A stretch of 64,000 bases of DNA from Nocardia brasiliensis NBRC 14402 (GTDB taxonomy: Bacteria > Actinomycetota > Actinomycetes > Mycobacteriales > Mycobacteriaceae). Every line of letters begins with the position of its first letter. Position 1 is the stretch's first letter. Below, one piece after another: positions 34,345-43,882 of the stretch. Location: assembly GCF_000308475.2 (NCBI RefSeq), contig NZ_BAFT02000072.1:1-64000 (forward strand), written 5' to 3'. Under the pieces are notes generated by a model. The model searched no databases, was not told the DNA's origin, and saw only the letters and a list, made by a program, of their open reading frames with translations. Position numbers and translations under genes: made by a program.

Positions 34345-35946
34345 CTACTGAGCCAATCCACCGAACTGCGCGCGTAGTTCGCGTTTGACGATCTTTCCGC
34401 TCGGATTCTTGGGCAGCGCGTCCACGAACACGACATACTTCGGCCGCTTGTACGGCGCCAGCACCGTTTTCGCGTGGTCGAGGACCGCGTCCACGGTGAC
34501 CTCATGTCCGTCTCTGACGACGATCACCGCGGTCACCGCCTCGATCCAATGCGGGTGCGGGATACCGAACACCGCGACCTCGGCGACGCCGTCGACCCCG
34601 TACAACGCCTCCTCGACCTCACGGGAAGCGACGTTCTCTCCCCCGCTCTTGATCATGTCCTTCTTGCGGTCGACCACGCTTAGGTAGCCGTCCGGGCTCA
34701 GCACGCCGAGGTCGCCCGAATGGAACCAGCCACGCCGGAAAGCCTCGGCTGTCTTGGGCGCGTCGTTGTGATAGCCCGCGGCGACGTGCGGGCTGCGATG
34801 CACGATCTCGCCGACCACGCCGGCGGGCACCGGATTGCCGTCGTCGTCCACCACCGCGGTCTCGACGTTGATCGCGGGCCGGCCCGCACTGCCGGCATGG
34901 TCGATCTGCTCCTCCGGACGCAGGATGGTCGCCATCGGGGCGAGTTCGGTCTGGCCGTAGAAATTCCACAACCGCACGCCGGGCAGGCGACGCCGCATTT
35001 CCTGCAGCACCTCCACCGGCATGGGCGAGGCCCCGTAGTACCCCTTGCGCAGGCTCGACAGATCGGTGGTGTCGAAGGCGGCACTGCGCAGCAACGAGAT
35101 CCACACCGTAGGGGGCGCGAACAACTTCGTGATGCGGTGGCTCTCGATGCTCGCGAGCAGCACCTCCGGGTCGGGGTTGGGCAGGATGACGCTGGTCGCC
35201 CCGAGATACACGTCCACCGCGAAGAAACAGTCCAACTGCGCGCAGTGATACATCGGCAGCGCGTGCACCTCCACATCGTCGACGCTCATCTCACCGTCTA
35301 CCGCACAGCTGACGTATTGGCTGATCAACGAGCGGCTGGTGTGGATCACCCCCTTCGGGCTCGACTCGGTGCCCGAGGTGTACATCAACCGGATCGGATC
35401 GTCGTCCGCGATCGGGACGTCGATCGGCGTAGTGGACCCGCTGAGACACCATCGGCTCGCGTCCGACCAACCCGCGGCCGGTTCCCCACCGAGCTGTCCG
35501 CGCAGGGCGATCGACAGACCGGCTCGAGTTATCGCCTCGGCCGCGGTCGGCACCAGGGCGTCTTCGGCGAGCAACCCCGAGGCTTGCGAGTCGGTCAGGA
35601 TGTAGGCGACTTCCCGGCTCGTCAGCATGAAATTGATCGGCACCAGCACCACCCCCAATCGGGCCGTCGCGAAGGTGAGCACCGCGAACTCCCACCGGTT
35701 GTGGCTCAGCAGAGCCAGCCGGTCACCCTTTTCGATACCGCGGTCGTCGAGCGCGTGCGCGGCGCGGTCGACCGCCGCGTCGAACTCGGCGTAGGTGAAG
35801 CGCCGGGCCCCATCGATGACGGCGAGTTTGCCCGGGTACCGGCGAGCAGTGCGATGCAGCAGATCTGCGACTCCGTGGCGCCGGGCCCGCGCGAGGTCGG
35901 CCGCGGTGGTGCCCGCTGATGCGTCCGATGCTTCTTCAGAGTGCAA
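34345..35946 (-). CDS. Acyl-CoA ligase (AMP-forming)
   Basis: A 533-residue ANL-superfamily ligase that activates a carboxylic acid to its CoA thioester. The AMP loop is LMYTSGTESSPKGVIHTS, followed by WNFYGQTELAPMAT, the hinge GWFHSGDLGVLSPDGYLSVVDRKKDMIKSGGENV and the C-terminal catalytic lysine in KNPSGKIVKREL. The pattern is closest to medium/long-chain or aromatic acyl-CoA synthetases. Its start overlaps the aldehyde dehydrogenase stop by 11 bp, so aldehyde oxidation and CoA activation are probably successive steps. Confidence 0.9.
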   Translation of the reverse strand: MHSEEASDASAGTTAADLARARRHGVADLLHRTARRYPGKLAVIDGARRFTYAEFDAAVDRAAHALDDRGIEKGDRLALLSHNRWEFAVLTFATARLGVVLVPINFMLTSREVAYILTDSQASGLLAEDALVPTAAEAITRAGLSIALRGQLGGEPAAGWSDASRWCLSGSTTPIDVPIADDDPIRLMYTSGTESSPKGVIHTSRSLISQYVSCAVDGEMSVDDVEVHALPMYHCAQLDCFFAVDVYLGATSVILPNPDPEVLLASIESHRITKLFAPPTVWISLLRSAAFDTTDLSSLRKGYYGASPMPVEVLQEMRRRLPGVRLWNFYGQTELAPMATILRPEEQIDHAGSAGRPAINVETAVVDDDGNPVPAGVVGEIVHRSPHVAAGYHNDAPKTAEAFRRGWFHSGDLGVLSPDGYLSVVDRKKDMIKSGGENVASREVEEALYGVDGVAEVAVFGIPHPHWIEAVTAVIVVRDGHEVTVDAVLDHAKTVLAPYKRPKYVVFVDALPKNPSGKIVKRELRAQFGGLAQ

Positions 35947-37432
35947 TGTTCACCGCTTTGGTCTGCAGGTACAGATCCAGCGCGCCGCCGAGCTCGCGTC
36001 CCCAACCCGACTGTTTGAACCCGCCGAACGGCAATGCGCTGTCGAAGGCGTTGTACTGGTTGATCCAGACCGAGCCCGCTTTCAACGCTTTGGCGGTGCG
36101 GTGCGCCTTGGAGAGGTCGCGGGTGAAGATGCCCGCCGCCAGCCCGTAGATCGAATCGTTGGCAGCGGCGATCGGGCCGTCCGCGGCGGTGAACCGCTGG
36201 GCCACCACGACCGGACCGAAGATCTCGTCGCGAACGATGCTCTGCTGCGGGTGGACGTCGACGAAGACCGTGGGTTCGACGTAGTAACCGGTGTTGCCCC
36301 AACGCTTTCCGCCGGTCAACGCCCGCGCGCCGTCGGCGTGCCCCTGGGCCATGTACCCGACGACCCGGTCGAGCTGTTCCTGCGAAACCAGCGGCCCGAG
36401 CTGGGTCGCGGGATCGAGACCCGGTCCGATCTTCACCGCCGCGACGGCGTCGGACACCGCGCGGGTGAACTCGTCGAAGATCGAGTCCTCCACGAAGAGC
36501 CTGGTTCCGGCCACACACGACTGGCCGTGGTTGAACAGCAATCCGTTGACCGCACCGGGCACCGCCACCGCCGGATCCGCGTCGGCGAACACGATGCTGG
36601 GGCTCTTGCCGCCGAGCTCGAGCGAGACCTTCTTGAGGTTGCCGCCCGCCGCGGCGAGCACCCGCTTGCCCACCTCCGTCGAGCCGGTGAACGCGATCTT
36701 GTCCACGTCGTGGTGGGCGGCCAGCGCGGCACCGGCGTCACCGAAACCGGGCACCACGTTCACCACACCCGGTGGAAACCCCGCCTCCTCGAACAGGCTG
36801 CCCAGCAGCAGTGAGGTCAGCGGGGTCTGCTCGGCGGGCTTGAGCACCACAGTGTTCCCGGCGGCCAGGGCCGGCGCGATCTTCATCGTGGCCATCAGCA
36901 GCGGAAAGTTCCACGGCGTGATCTGCCCGCACACGCCCAGTGGCTCACGCAGTGTGTAGGCGTGGAATTCACCGCCCGGCGCGAACGGCATCGAGACCGA
37001 GACCGTCGTGCCCTCGATCTTGCTGGCCCACCCCGCGCAGTAGCGGAAGATGTCCCCCGACCAGCCCGCATCCACCACCTGCGCGACACCCGCCGACTTG
37101 CCGTTGTCGAGCGACTCCAACTGACCGAAGATCTCGGCCCGCTCGGTGATCAGGTCGCCGACGCGCCAGATCAGGCGTTCGCGTTCATTCGGCTTCATCC
37201 GCGCCCACGGGCCGTCCTCGAACGCTGCTCGTGCCGCTCTGACCGCACGGTCGACGTCCTCGCGCTCCCCATGGGCGACGGTCGTCAAGACCTCGCCGGT
37301 CGCCGGATCGTGCGTCGCAAACACCTTGCCCGACGCCGCAGGCACCCACTCGCCCCCGATCAGCATGTTCCGGGAGGTACTCACAAATTCACCGACCGCG
37401 GGCAGTACCGGGAATTCAACGGCGATGGTCAC
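35936..37432 (-). CDS. NAD(P)-dependent aldehyde dehydrogenase
   Basis: A 498-residue ALDH. Visible are ITPWNFPLLMATMKIAPALAAGN, the cofactor motif FTGSTEVGKRV, the catalytic glutamate in VSLELGGKSPS, the catalytic cysteine in FNHGQSCVAGTRLF, and the C-terminal PFGGFKQSGWGREL. The start is a GTG at 37432 with GAGGAG upstream; the ATG at 37543 reads through promoter sequence. It converts an aldehyde to an acid that the coupled acyl-CoA ligase can activate. The likely activator is the AcoR-type gene at 38022, with the EthD gene divergent. Confidence 0.93.
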   Translation of the reverse strand: MTIAVEFPVLPAVGEFVSTSRNMLIGGEWVPAASGKVFATHDPATGEVLTTVAHGEREDVDRAVRAARAAFEDGPWARMKPNERERLIWRVGDLITERAEIFGQLESLDNGKSAGVAQVVDAGWSGDIFRYCAGWASKIEGTTVSVSMPFAPGGEFHAYTLREPLGVCGQITPWNFPLLMATMKIAPALAAGNTVVLKPAEQTPLTSLLLGSLFEEAGFPPGVVNVVPGFGDAGAALAAHHDVDKIAFTGSTEVGKRVLAAAGGNLKKVSLELGGKSPSIVFADADPAVAVPGAVNGLLFNHGQSCVAGTRLFVEDSIFDEFTRAVSDAVAAVKIGPGLDPATQLGPLVSQEQLDRVVGYMAQGHADGARALTGGKRWGNTGYYVEPTVFVDVHPQQSIVRDEIFGPVVVAQRFTAADGPIAAANDSIYGLAAGIFTRDLSKAHRTAKALKAGSVWINQYNAFDSALPFGGFKQSGWGRELGGALDLYLQTKAVNIAL

Positions 37433-37654
37433 ATTCGTCTCCTCGACATTCGGGGCGAGCATCCGCCCGCTCGATCGCTCCGAGTGCAGAATGCGACTCC
37501 CGCCGGGGTGCGCGGTGACCCAATTCTGGACACGCCGCGCCATGCGCCCGCGTGGCGACCGACATCAGGCGCGGACCGCTGTTCACATCTGCGACACCGC
37601 GCGACAGGAGATCGGGCCAAGCTTCGAACTGGACCACACCAGTGAGGAGATCGC

Positions 37655-37954
37655 ATGTACCGATTGACCGTGCTCTACCCGCCCCCTGCCGACGCCGACC
37701 ACTTCACCAGCTACTACCTCTCGACTCACTTGCCGCTGGCGGCGAAATTGCCTGGCCTGCAATCGATGCGGTACAGCCTCGAGGTCGCCGCGGTGGACGG
37801 CGAGAGCCCGTACTTCGCGGTGTGGGAGGCAGAATTCGATTCGCAGGCGGCCATGGGGGCGGCGATCACCTCCCCGGAGGGGCAGGCCGTGGTCGCCGAC
37901 GTCGCGAACTACGCCACCGGCGGGGCACAGATCATCCACTACCCGCTGACCTGA
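37655..37954 (+). CDS. EthD-family protein
   Basis: A 99-residue dimeric alpha/beta-barrel protein of the EthD family (YRLTVLYPPPADADHFTSYYLSTHLPLAAKLPGL is the signature N-terminal half). EthD is required in ethyl tert-butyl ether degradation in Rhodococcus, with unclear chemistry; other members act on polyketides. Here it stands alone, divergent from the aldehyde dehydrogenase/acyl-CoA ligase pair and convergent with the AcoR-type regulator, pointing to a shared catabolic role. Confidence 0.82.
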   Translation: MYRLTVLYPPPADADHFTSYYLSTHLPLAAKLPGLQSMRYSLEVAAVDGESPYFAVWEAEFDSQAAMGAAITSPEGQAVVADVANYATGGAQIIHYPLT

Positions 37955-38021
37955 GCGGACCCGCGTCGCCGTCCATCTGACAATCGTCACCGCGGTTTGC
38001 GTGGTCCGGCAGGGATCCCGC

Positions 38022-39626
38022 TCACCGCGCGGAGGTCGGCGGCGCGATACCGTACCGGCGGATCGCGCGATACAACGTGGTTCGGCTGATGCCCAGCCGC
38101 TTGGCCGCGGCCAGTTTGTTTCCCTCAGCGGCACGTAATGCGTCGACGATGGCGTCGTGTTCGGCCCGCTCGATCGGCGTCAGCTTCCGGATCGGGGCTC
38201 GGCCCCGGTAGCGCTCCGGCAGGTCGTGCACCGTCACGTCCCCGATGCGTCGCGTACTCACCACATGCCGCACGACCGCGTGTAGCTCCGTGAGGTTTCC
38301 CGGCCACGCCTGCGCGGCGAGCGACTCCAACGCAGCGGTCGTCCATCGCAATTCCCGCGGCGCACCCAGCTCCGCCGTCATCGACAGCACCAGGGCGGGG
38401 ACGTCGCTCGAGCGGGATCGCAAGGGCAGCAAGTCGATTTGATGCACGCAATGTGCCCGCACGGTGCCGTGGTGGGCGTCGAGCCTGCTCTCGGGCACGC
38501 TGGTCAGCACCACACGCGCCCGGCTGCCGGTCAGCGCTCGCGCGAGACATCGTGCCGTCGACTCGGTGAGCAGCTCGGTCGACTCGATGATCACGACGTC
38601 GGTATTCGCCAAGGCATCGGTCACCCGCCCGAGCCATGCGGCAGGGTCGAGCGTGACGGTGTCGCTCGCGTCGAACCAGGTCGTCGTGCAATGACCGGCA
38701 ATGTCGCGGGCCGTGCGGGTGCGCCCGGTACCGGGCTCGCCGCAGATCGCGACGTGCCCGTCCTGCAGCGGATCGGCTACCGGCGGCTCGGCTGTGCCCC
38801 GCTCGAAGATGAACAGCACACCGCCGCCGACCGGATGCACCGCGACACGCACCGTGCGCCCGGAGCTGAGGTTCAGCGTCATGCGGGTCTGCGCGCGCGG
38901 GGTATCGCCGGCGATACCCCGCAGTACCGCGTGATCGGCGGGTTCGAGCGTTTCGATCGCGATCTTGTTGGCCACGAACAACTCGCCGCTGACCGCCGCG
39001 ACCGCGACGGTGCGATCCCGCAACACCGCCGATTGAAAGCTGCCGAAAAGTCGCTGCTCGGAAAGTTTGGCATCGGAGGTCAGTCGCTGCTCGATCCGCC
39101 GCACCGCGGAGAGCACGAACGGCGCCAGCAACTGGCTGGACTCGGTCGCCGAGCAGGTGATATCGAGGACACCCTCGAGCCTGCGGGTCACCGGATGGGT
39201 GATCGGGTGCCCATAGCAGTTGAACTGCTTGAGCTCGTCGATATAGTGCTCGCCGCCCTGCACCGCCACGCCGACGCCGGCTTCGGCGGCCGTGGCCAGC
39301 GAGTTCGTACCGATGGCCGCTTCGTCCAGGCGGCGGCCGGTGATGAGGCCCATCCGTTCGAGCCGGGTTCGAGAGCGCGTGTCGCCGCTGGCGAGGTCGG
39401 CCAGCCGCAGGTCCCGGTCGGCCAGCACCACGGCGACCTCGGCACCGCCGAGGACAGCGCCGAGATCTTCGAGGACCGGCGATGCGGCTCGGGCCAACCG
39501 GCTCTGCGGATCCACCTCGTCGATCCCCGCGCTGCGCACGGGTACCGCAGGGTCCAGGCCAGCCAGTTCGGCGCGCCGCCATGACGCGGCAATGATCGGC
39601 CGTAACAGGGAACGCTGGCTGCTCAT
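38022..39626 (-). CDS. AcoR-type GAF/AAA-like/Fis activator
   Basis: A 534-residue regulator. An N-terminal GAF region (AAIGTNSLATAAEAGVGVAVQGGEHYIDELKQFNCYGHPI) senses a small molecule. A central ATPase-like domain has a reduced Walker A (GEPGTGRT) and no GAFTGA loop, so it should not contact sigma-54, as is usual in actinobacteria. The C-terminal Fis helix-turn-helix is GNKLAAAKRLGISRTTLYRAIRRYG. The ATG at 39626 has GGAGG five bases upstream. It probably activates the aldehyde dehydrogenase/ligase operon next to it. Confidence 0.88.
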   Translation of the reverse strand: MSSQRSLLRPIIAASWRRAELAGLDPAVPVRSAGIDEVDPQSRLARAASPVLEDLGAVLGGAEVAVVLADRDLRLADLASGDTRSRTRLERMGLITGRRLDEAAIGTNSLATAAEAGVGVAVQGGEHYIDELKQFNCYGHPITHPVTRRLEGVLDITCSATESSQLLAPFVLSAVRRIEQRLTSDAKLSEQRLFGSFQSAVLRDRTVAVAAVSGELFVANKIAIETLEPADHAVLRGIAGDTPRAQTRMTLNLSSGRTVRVAVHPVGGGVLFIFERGTAEPPVADPLQDGHVAICGEPGTGRTRTARDIAGHCTTTWFDASDTVTLDPAAWLGRVTDALANTDVVIIESTELLTESTARCLARALTGSRARVVLTSVPESRLDAHHGTVRAHCVHQIDLLPLRSRSSDVPALVLSMTAELGAPRELRWTTAALESLAAQAWPGNLTELHAVVRHVVSTRRIGDVTVHDLPERYRGRAPIRKLTPIERAEHDAIVDALRAAEGNKLAAAKRLGISRTTLYRAIRRYGIAPPTSAR

Positions 39627-39773
39627 CCGACCTCCTCTGACACCTCGCGAGCCCACCGCGTACGGTCGACCGGATTCGAGTGAGACGTAGTGTATCGGTA
39701 AAAATTGCGACAGCGCGCGATCTTCACGATGCTGGTCAGGAGTAACGATCGCCATCCCGACCGCACAAAAGGC

Positions 39774-39807
39774 GTGAGTGTGGTGCCGATACCGGCACCA
39801 CACTCAC
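39774..39807 (-). terminator. Perfect 15-bp hairpin terminator
   Basis: GTGAGTGTGGTGCCG (39774-39788) and its exact complement (39793-39807) enclose the loop ATAC. On the minus strand it starts 16 bp after the stop of the exported protein gene at 39823 and is followed by GCCTTTTG, a short T-tract. Confidence 0.85.
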
Positions 39808-39822
39808 CTCCCTCGCGGCGGA

Positions 39823-41085
39823 CTAGTTGCCCTGTGGCTTCAGCTTGTAGTAGGCCCACCGGAAGTGCTCATAGGTACCGAAGGATCCCGGCACGGTGTG
39901 CACCGGCATTTCTGTGCCGTCGAGCCAGCCGGCCGAGACGTAATCCGTCGAGTCGGTGTAGAACGTCTTCTCCATCTGAACCTCCTGTCCGGGTGCGCAT
40001 TTGACTTTTATCCACCCGGGAATGGTGTGCAACGTGAACGGCGGCGTCAGCTGCCCGACCATCGGCCGTCCCTGTTTGTAATCACCGAATTCCAGCGTCG
40101 TTTTCGAGCAGATCCGCGTCCCTGACGGACGCGCGTCGATCAGCGATCCTGAGTACCGTCCGTCGTTGCGCATGATGCCGTAGAACTCGCTCGCGCCGCC
40201 GTCGGGCTCCATTACCGGCGCGTATTCCCAGCCTGCCCAGGACTTGTTCGGGTCCAGTATGGAATCCACCACGCTGCCGAACATGCGCATGCGCCAGTAA
40301 CCCGCACGCCAGCCGGTGATATCGATCTGCCGGCCCGCGATGGTGACCGAGCCGGTCGCTCTGCTGTTGAGCACGATCTCGTCCATCAGCGAATCGGTAC
40401 CGGGATCACCGCCGACCTTGATCAGTCCATGCGGCCCGGCCACCGGTTCGGTAGCGGTGAAGTCGGCGGCGGCCAGTGGCGAAGAGCCCTTAACCTGCCA
40501 GCTATTGGTGTCCGCCGCGTAATTGATGCTGTAGTTGGAGCCACGCATTCCCGGTTTGCCGTCGGCCGTCGCCCAATCCGCCCAACCCCCGCCGGGCAGC
40601 CCGTCCTTGAACGACAGGATCCCGTTCATGAACGGGAGCTGCGGCCCCTTCTCGTAGGACAGCTGCCCGACCGCCCACATGAACGGACCACCTTTGCCGA
40701 TCGCTCGCTCACCCCAGAACGGCTCGGCTTCCACCACAACGATCATCCGTTGCGGGTTCTGCGGATCCTTGAGCCACCACCAGGAGATGCCGACATCGCC
40801 GAACTCGTTGCGTTCGAGCTGCGAGTCCTCCGGCGTCGCGACCCGAACGGGATAGTCGTTCGGATCGAGGTCGTAGGAAGTAGGCTCCCACTCCGGCGGC
40901 ACCGCCACCGCGGCGCCGGGCGAGCCGACCACCGCGACGGTGATGGCGAACAAGGCAATCGACGATCGCGCCACGGTCGCCCACCATCCGCGTCGCCGCC
41001 GCGGTCCAACCGCAGCACCAAGACGATTTTCACTGCGGGGCAACAGGTTACGATGATATCGAACAGAACTGGTGACATCGAACAT
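39823..41085 (-). CDS. Exported protein, possible lipocalin-like partner of the FAD enzyme
   Basis: A protein of about 420 residues with a long basic leader and a signal-type helix (WWATVARSSIALFAITVAVVGSPGAAVA), predicted exported. The mature part is beta-rich with many Trp, Tyr and Gly residues (ISWWWLKDPQ, WADWATADGKPGMRG, DITGWRAGYWRMRMFGSVVDS, EFYGIMRNDGRYSGSLID). The spacing vaguely recalls AttH/CrtC-like lipocalin-fold proteins, but I do not recognise the family. Starts at 41085 or 41187 are possible; the latter would follow the FAD oxidoreductase stop by five bases. Close linkage implies that the two act together outside the cytoplasm. Confidence 0.65.
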   Translation of the reverse strand: MFDVTSSVRYHRNLLPRSENRLGAAVGPRRRRGWWATVARSSIALFAITVAVVGSPGAAVAVPPEWEPTSYDLDPNDYPVRVATPEDSQLERNEFGDVGISWWWLKDPQNPQRMIVVVEAEPFWGERAIGKGGPFMWAVGQLSYEKGPQLPFMNGILSFKDGLPGGGWADWATADGKPGMRGSNYSINYAADTNSWQVKGSSPLAAADFTATEPVAGPHGLIKVGGDPGTDSLMDEIVLNSRATGSVTIAGRQIDITGWRAGYWRMRMFGSVVDSILDPNKSWAGWEYAPVMEPDGGASEFYGIMRNDGRYSGSLIDARPSGTRICSKTTLEFGDYKQGRPMVGQLTPPFTLHTIPGWIKVKCAPGQEVQMEKTFYTDSTDYVSAGWLDGTEMPVHTVPGSFGTYEHFRWAYYKLKPQGN

Positions 41086-41192
41086 ACCGGACCACTTTCT
41101 CTCCCGAAGCCTCGACTTCCAGGACTTGTCGAGCGGGCCAGACCGCGCACTCCGGCTGACCCGAATGGTGAACAATTCGAACCCCATACCGA

Positions 41193-43094
41193 CTAACCGC
41201 CGCTCGGCATCGGCGCAGGGGCGATGACATCGAAGACATTGGGCAGGCCCGCGGCATAGCGCCGGTCATCCTCGGCGCGGATCCCCTCGAGCAGCTTCGG
41301 CGGCGAATAGTCCGGCAACCAGCAGCGCCCCTCGCGCGCGCCCGCCTGGTCGAGAATGCCGTTGACGGCGATGCGGGCGGTCTCCATCGCGCTTTCCTGC
41401 GAGTCGACCGCGGTGGAATTACGGACCGCGCCACCGGCGAGGAACAGATTGGGAATCGCGCCGACCGGGGCCGGCCGCGGGCTGCGGCCCGCGTTCCCGA
41501 GCGCGTCTCCGGCCCGGGTATCAGTTACCTGCCAACCCGAATTCGCCCACCGCAGTGTGGTGTGCGGGGTCCAGCCCACGAAGTTTCCCGGCCGGAACGC
41601 ATCCGCCATGCCCGCGTATCTGATCAGGAATTCGCGCAGTTCGACGAGGGTCTCTTCCTGGGTCAGTTGCAGCATCGGCTTGCCGTACACGGTGCCGGGT
41701 ACCGAGAACAGCGAGGTGGAGAAGATCTCGATATCGAGTGCGGCCCCGGCCTCGCCGGACCCGTACCGCCGCAGATCTCGCTGCCAGATGGCGTTGACGC
41801 CGCCGAGGAACATGTACCACTGATCCTGTGGTGCGATGAATCCGAGAGTGACGTCCAGCTCGCGGAAGAACAGCTGGAAGCCGGTCTCGTAGGCGGGCAC
41901 CACATTCCACGCGTCACGCAGCCCACTGTCGGCAGCGAGCAGATCGGGTGTGAACACACTCTGCATCCGGTCACCCGGTATCGCCACAACGAAATAGTCC
42001 GCCTGCACCCCGATCGCCCGGCCCGCCGGATCCCGGACCGTAGCACCGACGATCCGGCCGCTGTCGAGGGTGAGCTCGGTCAGCGTGTGCTGCAGGTTGA
42101 ACGAGGCGCCATGCGATTCCAGGTACCGCGCCCACGGATCGAACCACACCTCGGTTTCCGGACCGTCGAAGCAGATCCCGGCCGGAAGGGCCGACGTCGC
42201 AGCGGGATTCAGGCCCCAGTAGTACCCCGGCCGCCCTTCCGCTGTTCGGAAAATGGGCTCGATGAAGAAGTCCTTCAGCGCATTCGCCGATCCGCCTTGG
42301 TCTTTGGCGTCGCTGCCGAGGCAATGCTCTATACCCCAAGGGATCCACGCGGCATTCGGTGACATCTGGTCGGTGCGGAAGAATTCGCGCAGGGTCATGC
42401 TGTCGAGCTGGCCGCGACACCTGGCCGGCCCCGACGTGATCCAGGCGGCTGTCTTACTGGCCAGCAATGCCGCGTCGGCCGGAGTGTAGCCACCGAGCTG
42501 AGCGAAAGCCTCCAGGAAGTATTGCGGGTATTTCTCGATCGGCATGCTGCGGATCGCGGCGGCCGTCAGCGGAAGTGGGGCGTTGAGCCTCGTCTGGCCG
42601 ATGGCGATCGGAACACGTTGTCCCTGAGTGCCCGCCGGAACTCCGGGATTCTCCGGAATGAACGCGGCGCGATCGAACACGCTGCCGCCCCGGCCGTCGG
42701 GAATTCGCTTGAGCGTTTCGGGCAAGATCGCGTAACTCGGCAGGATGAAATGCTGGGCACTCATCTCGAAGGGATACGGAGAGCTGCCGGGCGGGTTGGT
42801 GTAGGCCCGGACCATTCCGCCGAGCCGCTCGTTCTTGTCATACACCGTGACCTGGAAACCACGCTCCGCCAATTCGTGTGCCGCCGCCATTCCCCCGGGT
42901 CCGCCACCGAAGACCGCGACCCGCCGCCCACGCGCCGGGTCCGCGCCCGAGCGCCCAGGTCCGAGCAACGCGGAGACCGGGCCCACCATGGCCGCAGCCG
43001 CGATCCCGGTCAGCACCCGTCGTCGAGGCAATACCGCAGGACGCGAAGCGCCGGGCGCCGCCGTACTTACTGGCAGCTCACCATGTTCTTCCAT
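41193..43094 (-). CDS. Tat-exported FAD-dependent amine oxidase/desaturase-like enzyme
   Basis: A 633-residue flavoprotein. A twin-arginine-type signal (LPRRRVLTGIAAAAMVGPVSALLG) is followed by the FAD Rossmann motif VAVFGGGPGGMAAAHELAERG and YDKNERLGGM, placing it with phytoene-desaturase/amine-oxidase-like enzymes; NLFLAGGAVRNSTAVDSQESAMETA is the C-terminal FAD motif. Tat export fits a protein that binds FAD before secretion. Export of this desaturase-like class is uncommon. The ATG at 43094 is chosen because the signal follows; GGAAAGG lies upstream. It is first in a two-gene operon with the exported protein at 39823. Confidence 0.8.
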   Translation of the reverse strand: MEEHGELPVSTAAPGASRPAVLPRRRVLTGIAAAAMVGPVSALLGPGRSGADPARGRRVAVFGGGPGGMAAAHELAERGFQVTVYDKNERLGGMVRAYTNPPGSSPYPFEMSAQHFILPSYAILPETLKRIPDGRGGSVFDRAAFIPENPGVPAGTQGQRVPIAIGQTRLNAPLPLTAAAIRSMPIEKYPQYFLEAFAQLGGYTPADAALLASKTAAWITSGPARCRGQLDSMTLREFFRTDQMSPNAAWIPWGIEHCLGSDAKDQGGSANALKDFFIEPIFRTAEGRPGYYWGLNPAATSALPAGICFDGPETEVWFDPWARYLESHGASFNLQHTLTELTLDSGRIVGATVRDPAGRAIGVQADYFVVAIPGDRMQSVFTPDLLAADSGLRDAWNVVPAYETGFQLFFRELDVTLGFIAPQDQWYMFLGGVNAIWQRDLRRYGSGEAGAALDIEIFSTSLFSVPGTVYGKPMLQLTQEETLVELREFLIRYAGMADAFRPGNFVGWTPHTTLRWANSGWQVTDTRAGDALGNAGRSPRPAPVGAIPNLFLAGGAVRNSTAVDSQESAMETARIAVNGILDQAGAREGRCWLPDYSPPKLLEGIRAEDDRRYAAGLPNVFDVIAPAPMPSGG

Positions 43095-43529
43095 ACAGTG
43101 CAGGCCTTTCCCTATGCAGCCGTCATGTTCTGCCAAAAGCCGTTTCGTCCGTGAACCACACCTCGTTCGGGCGATCGGCGATGGGCCGGCATGTGTCCGG
43201 TGACACATTCGACCACTGGAGGTTCAAGGCTTTGTGTTCAGAATCAGGACACTTCTTTTCGGCGCAAAGATCGGCCTCGCACTGATCGTGACCGGGGACT
43301 ATCGCAGACCCAGGAATCGCTCGGCATTCCCGCCGACATAAGTGCCCCGCTTGGCGGACGTAAGGAAGTCGCTCTTTACGGATAGTCGCTGCCAAGCATC
43401 ACCGGCTCGGGCCCGACGGCACCGACGAGCAAACGTAGTGCGCGCTCGCAGAAGACCTCGGAGTCCATGTGGTATCGCTCAGCCCAGCATGCTGGTCAGC
43501 TTTCGGGCCGACCCGCCCCTGGACTTCCG

Positions 43530-43840
43530 GGCGCCGAGACCCATCTGTCGATCGGGCCGTCCATCCGGGCCTGCCGGGCAGGGCATCGGGTCGCGCTCAC
43601 GACCGCCGCGGAACGGGTCGCGCGGCTGGCCGAGGCTCACTCCGCCGGAAAACGGCAAGCAGAACTGATAATGCTGGGCCGTATTCCACTGCTCGTAGTC
43701 GACGGGGTCGGATACATCCCCGTTCGAGTCCGAGGCCGCGAATCTGTTCCTCCAGCTGGTCTCGTCCCGCTACGAGCGCGCGAGTTTGATCGTGACCAGC
43801 AACAAGCCCTTCGGCAAAGCGCACATGTTCGGGCGGACCT
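43530..43840 (+). mobile_element. istB: IS21-type istB remnant with frameshift and deletions
   Basis: The plus strand encodes the helper ATPase of an IS21-family element in pieces. ETHLSIGPSIRACRAGHRVA through RIPLLVVDGVGYIP is one frame. After a run of four C (43718-43721) the protein continues one frame over as PFESEAANLFLQLVSSRYER and IVTSNKPFGKA, so one base has been inserted. The Walker A region before THLS is missing, and the GRWGEVFGDD end is replaced by unrelated sequence. No transposase gene istA or terminal repeats were found. Flanking sequence from 43095 to 43882 has no other recognisable gene. Confidence 0.8.
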
Positions 43841-43882
43841 GTGTCAGGCAGCGCCGAAACATCACGAGTTCCGCTGGACGGC

